DNA of 37,770 bases from the NCBI RefSeq assembly GCF_017884005.1, contig NZ_QFAY01000027.1, positions 1-37,770 of the forward strand. The letters run 5' to 3'. The notes under the pieces are model-generated. The model searched no databases and was not told the DNA's origin. It worked only from the letters and a program-made list of their open reading frames with translations. Every line of letters begins with the position of its first letter. Position 1 is the first letter of the stretch. Shown here one piece after another: positions 35,646 through 37,770 of the stretch. A program made the translations under genes and the position numbers. The DNA is from Streptococcus panodentis. Its GTDB lineage: Bacteria; Bacillota; Bacilli; Lactobacillales; Streptococcaceae.

Positions 35646-35680
35646 ACTTGAACCTCTTTTTCATTAAGCTTGATACTACT

Positions 35681-35709
35681 ATCATACCGAAAAGACAGAC
35701 AAGTTTCCA
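35681..35709 (-). promoter_or_regulatory. Promoter of the BceAB-type operon
   Basis: -10 TATGAT (35681-35686), a 17-base spacer and weak -35 TGGAAA (35704-35709), as expected for an activator-dependent promoter. The layout matches base for base in spacing the promoter of the 35823 peptide gene. Confidence 0.65.
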
Positions 35710-35739
35710 TAACCTAATCTTTCATTTTGCCTGCCAATC

Positions 35740-35753
35740 TTACATTTTTGTCA
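35740..35753 (-). promoter_or_regulatory. BceR-type binding box upstream of the BceAB-type operon
   Basis: On the minus strand TGACAAAAATGTAA fits TNACA-N4-TGTAA, the motif described for BceR-like regulators. It lies 30 bases upstream of the -35 element. A second half-like AAATGAAAG follows 12-20 bases downstream. Confidence 0.75.
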
Positions 35754-35769
35754 TCTTGTACTCCAAGTC

Positions 35770-35805
35770 GGATAAGAGAAAAGTCAACTGACCTTTCTCT
35801 TATCC
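35770..35805. other. Long inverted repeat between the peptide gene and the BceAB-type promoter
   Basis: GGATAAGAGAAA and TTTCTCTTATCC arms extend inward to a stem of about 17 pairs with one mismatch and almost no loop. Neither strand has a T-run, so it is not a classic terminator. It could end or attenuate the peptide transcript or protect its 3' end. Confidence 0.6.
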
Positions 35806-35822
35806 TTGAATACTGGAATCTC

Positions 35823-35954
35823 TCAGTGACTGTACTGCAGCCAGAAATAATATTGACTGGAAGCACAGCCTAGGCGAGTCTTCTCGATTTCTTCCTTGGA
35901 AATCTTTTGAGCTTTAGGTTTACTTTGGCGATGGTTATAAAGATTGATTTTCAT
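35823..35954 (-). CDS. 43-aa peptide, co-regulated with the BceAB-type transporter
   Basis: AAGGAGG six bases before the ATG at 35954 is the best ribosome site in this stretch. The product begins MKINLYNHRQSKPKAQKISK and ends CASSQYYFWLQYSH. It is basic in the first half and aromatic in the second, with a single Cys, no signal peptide and no membrane helix. The longer open frame to 36053 has no ribosome site. Its promoter carries the same BceR-type box and spacing as the transporter operon. I do not recognise a family; it could be a small regulator, a resistance factor or a secreted peptide. Confidence 0.7.
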   Translation of the reverse strand: MKINLYNHRQSKPKAQKISKEEIEKTRLGCASSQYYFWLQYSH

Positions 35955-36023
35955 AGCGGGCCTCCTTCTTGAAATCTGATGATTAGTTTGGAAGATAGTT
36001 ATCTTCTTTTTCTTTACACTTAT

Positions 36024-36052
36024 AGGATACCGAATTCCCAAACTAGCTGCCA
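36024..36052 (-). promoter_or_regulatory. Promoter of the 43-aa peptide gene
   Basis: Aligning with the BceAB-type promoter from the box gives a -10 TATCCT (36024-36029) after TTCGG, at the same spacing as TATGAT there, with TGGCAG at the -35 position. TATAAG at 36019-36024 is an alternative -10. Confidence 0.5.
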
Positions 36053-36082
36053 TAGCTTTACCTTACATTTCAGCCTTTAAAC

Positions 36083-36096
36083 TTACATTTTTGTCA
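36083..36096 (-). promoter_or_regulatory. BceR-type binding box upstream of the peptide gene
   Basis: The same 15 bases as at the transporter (minus strand TGACAAAAATGTAAG), followed 14-20 bases later by AAATGTAAG, a second half-like element. Confidence 0.75.
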
Positions 36097-36301
36097 CTTA
36101 GAAAAATAGTTTTCGATTGCCCTTAAACTGCGTCAATAGGCCTAAATTCAACGATGTATATCAGCTTCATTCATCAAGAACATAAAAAAACCGGAATTTG
36201 TTTCCGGTTTTCATGATATATGTCCTAAATTTAAAGATATAGAAGTTTTCTTTCCAGAGGAGGTTCAGACTTCTGTCAATACTATCTTGAATAGGCTATT
36301 G
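36097..36301. other. Intergenic region upstream of the peptide promoter
   Basis: Apart from the terminator at 36184-36213, a plus frame at about 36214-36295 reads CPKFKDIEVFFPEEVQ, then TSVNTILNRLL, with protein-like composition. It has no start or ribosome site and may be the tail of a lost gene. Nothing else was recognised. Confidence 0.35.
36184..36213 (-). terminator. Terminator after the OYE-family gene
   Basis: Arms AAAACCGGAA and TTCCGGTTTT with a 5-base loop, then a run of T on the minus strand. The plus strand has a shorter T-run, so it could act in both directions. Confidence 0.85.
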
Positions 36302-37489
36302 TTATTGCCCCTCATCCCCAAATTTACCAGTATGAAGATGAGTAATAGTGTCATGACCAGGTAGAGGAGGCAGCCCGCCAGAATCCTTACGGCTGAACAC
36401 TTCAAGCAAGCCCGGTGTCAATTGAGAATTTTTCAACTGCTCAGGGCTAATCTCATGGACAATTTCTGCTCCTCGTCCCGTCTGTATTTTATAACCAAAC
36501 AGAGGGTCAATCAAGGTCCCACGCCCGATTGCAACTAAATCCGCAGCTGTATCCTCAATAGCAGCTTCTGCCTCTTCCTGACTAAAGACACCACCGATTG
36601 TAATTAGTTTGGTTTGTTCATCCAAAACTTCCTTAAAATGATCTGCATAGGTCTTGTCTGATCCTGCAGGTTTTGAAGCATAGCCAGCCAAAAGCGACAA
36701 ATGGATGTAGTCTAGTTTGTGCTTGACTAGCTCCTTGACCAAAAGCTTGGCTTCTTCATAAGTATAGCCTACTTGATCTTCATGGATTTCATCTGGGCTA
36801 ATCCGATAGCCAATAATAAAATCTTCCGGCGCATACTTGGCTGCAGCACACTTCACTTCCTCGACTACCGCCAAAGGAAAGGCCATACGTTTTTCCAAAG
36901 TTCCGCCCCATCTGTCCTGACGAACATTGGAAGTGCTAGAAAAGAATTGCTGCAGCAGATAGTGGTTGGCACCATGGATTTCCACTCCTGAAAAACCAGC
37001 TTGAACTGCACGTTTGACTGCCCGACCAAAATCCTTGATAATTTCAAGGATTTCTTCATCGGTCAATTCTCTCACCGGATATGGCAGGAAAGAAAAATCT
37101 AAGGCACTTGGAGCCAATACTTCCTCACCCTTCATAGCACGGCCAGAAGCTGCTATCCCACCATGATGAAGCTGCAAAATCGCTTTATTGCCATCCTTCT
37201 GAAGGGCAGTTGCTAATTTTCTCTCCCCTTCGATATGGGTATCAGAGTAAATACCTAATTGAACTGGATAGCCAGTCTGGTAACAAGGTCCTCCCGATGG
37301 GCTAACATAATGAAATTCAGTAATCAAAAGTCCTGCTGTCTGAGAGCGTGCTCCGTAGTATTGCAAAGTATCATCAGACACAAATCCTCCTTCTAAGCCA
37401 CTAAAAGTATACATAGGGGACAGCACCAAACGGTTGGTTAATTTGGCACCGTGACGCAATTGAATCGGGTCTACAATTTGTTTAGACAT
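36302..37489 (-). CDS. NADH-dependent flavin oxidoreductase, Old Yellow Enzyme family
   Basis: This 395-aa FMN-dependent TIM-barrel enzyme reduces activated C=C bonds (enoates, quinones) using NAD(P)H. Family marks are TNRLVLSPMYTF (about 18-29), AILQLHHGG (near 103-111), FGRAVKRAVQAGFSGVEIHGANHYLLQQF with the substrate-binding His/Asn pair, SNVRQDRWGGTLEKRM (the D-x-(W/Y)-GG motif) and the C-terminal FMN-phosphate site ITIGGV...AIGRGTLIDP. It resembles the streptococcal OYE paralogues rather than the larger 2,4-dienoyl-CoA reductases, since no iron-sulfur domain follows. Single gene with its own promoter and terminator. Confidence 0.94.
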   Translation of the reverse strand: MSKQIVDPIQLRHGAKLTNRLVLSPMYTFSGLEGGFVSDDTLQYYGARSQTAGLLITEFHYVSPSGGPCYQTGYPVQLGIYSDTHIEGERKLATALQKDGNKAILQLHHGGIAASGRAMKGEEVLAPSALDFSFLPYPVRELTDEEILEIIKDFGRAVKRAVQAGFSGVEIHGANHYLLQQFFSSTSNVRQDRWGGTLEKRMAFPLAVVEEVKCAAAKYAPEDFIIGYRISPDEIHEDQVGYTYEEAKLLVKELVKHKLDYIHLSLLAGYASKPAGSDKTYADHFKEVLDEQTKLITIGGVFSQEEAEAAIEDTAADLVAIGRGTLIDPLFGYKIQTGRGAEIVHEISPEQLKNSQLTPGLLEVFSRKDSGGLPPLPGHDTITHLHTGKFGDEGQ

Positions 37490-37519
37490 AGTAAAAATCT
37501 CCTTTCTTCTTTGACAACT

Positions 37520-37547
37520 ATTATAGAAGATTCAGAGGCCAAAACAA
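37520..37547 (-). promoter_or_regulatory. Promoter of the OYE-family gene
   Basis: -35 TTGTTT (37542-37547), a 16-base spacer and -10 TATAAT (37520-37525). AAAGGAG follows before the ATG. Confidence 0.7.
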
Positions 37548-37620
37548 GGGCTTTTCAGTAAGCGGTATTAACCGTCAGGTATCCGGTAAGAAAACGATGG
37601 TCAGTTGCATAAAAAAACAA

Positions 37621-37770
37621 GAGGCTGAGACAGACTCCCATGATGGCTGCGTCCTCACCCACAGAGGGATGTGCCTTTGGGAAGATACCGTATAAAAGTC
37701 CTTCAGTCTCGCTTTGTTTTGGAAAAAAACTCTTGACGCGGTAGCTGATTGCTCAAAAGCTCCAGTGGAG
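37621..37770 (+). repeat. Modular repeat, copy D (cut by the window edge)
   Basis: It starts with GAGGCTGAGACA like the other copies. It then carries an extra segment (about 37633-37694) before rejoining the common part at AAAGTCCTTCAGTCTCGC and CTCTTGACGCGGTAGCTG. The extra segment is the one present at 211-283. The 3' end lies outside the window. Confidence 0.82.

Overview
The window is a chromosomal segment of a Streptococcus, most likely of the sanguinis/mitis group. The evidence is the streptococcal gene orders rnc-smc-HAD-HAD-ftsY and glmU-nudix-macP-mtnN, a boxA-type BOX fragment, an ISL3-family remnant, and a family of short streptococcal-looking interspersed repeats. Almost every gene is on the minus strand, so the text below reads from high to low coordinates within operons.

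Layout. 1-77: start of an IS transposase running off the left edge. 118-400: terminators and a repeat remnant. 401-7926: rnc, smc, two Cof-type HAD phosphatases and ftsY, closely packed and partly overlapping. 8290-9831: ABC-F ATPase. 9929-10339: BOX fragment, terminator and a DUF898 gene broken by one base. 10353-13593: glmU, NUDIX hydrolase, macP (PBP2a activator) and mtnN. 13720-14514: anchored extracellular protein of unknown role. 14623-17397: an accessory patch with three copies of a modular repeat, a PadR-GNAT pair, an ASCH-domain protein, a broken gene and an ISL3 remnant interrupted by a repeat copy. 17550-18239: membrane protein. 18184-21893: a seven-gene run with three GNAT acetyltransferases, a Tad2-like DUF2829 protein, an SDR, a GDPD phosphodiesterase and a short ORF.

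22112-29675 is the accessory island: a Fic protein, then a three-gene AT-richer operon. That operon encodes (i) a 225-aa methylase-like protein with SAM-binding motifs but no catalytic NPPY, (ii) a 1475-aa polypeptide that appears to join a DUF4145-like domain, a GIY-YIG/T5orf172-like nuclease, an SF2 helicase and an NPPY adenine methylase with a target-recognition-like tail, and (iii) a 473-aa protein of unknown function with a coiled coil and a compact C-terminal module. I read this as a single-chain restriction-modification/defence system, similar in layout to Type ISP enzymes but with a different nuclease. The operon is bracketed by identical 26-bp direct repeats (22828-22853 and 29813-29838), and the Fic gene by diverged longer direct repeats.

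29850-37489: an amino-acid permease with a small membrane partner, a PadR-DUF1129-like membrane protein pair, a BceAB-type ABC transporter, a 43-aa peptide gene, and an Old Yellow Enzyme family oxidoreductase. The BceAB-type operon and the peptide gene have matching promoters. Each carries a TGACA-N4-TGTAA box at the same distance from the -10 element, so both are probably controlled by one BceR-like regulator that is not in this window. The right edge holds another repeat copy. No rRNA, tRNA or CRISPR array was recognised.
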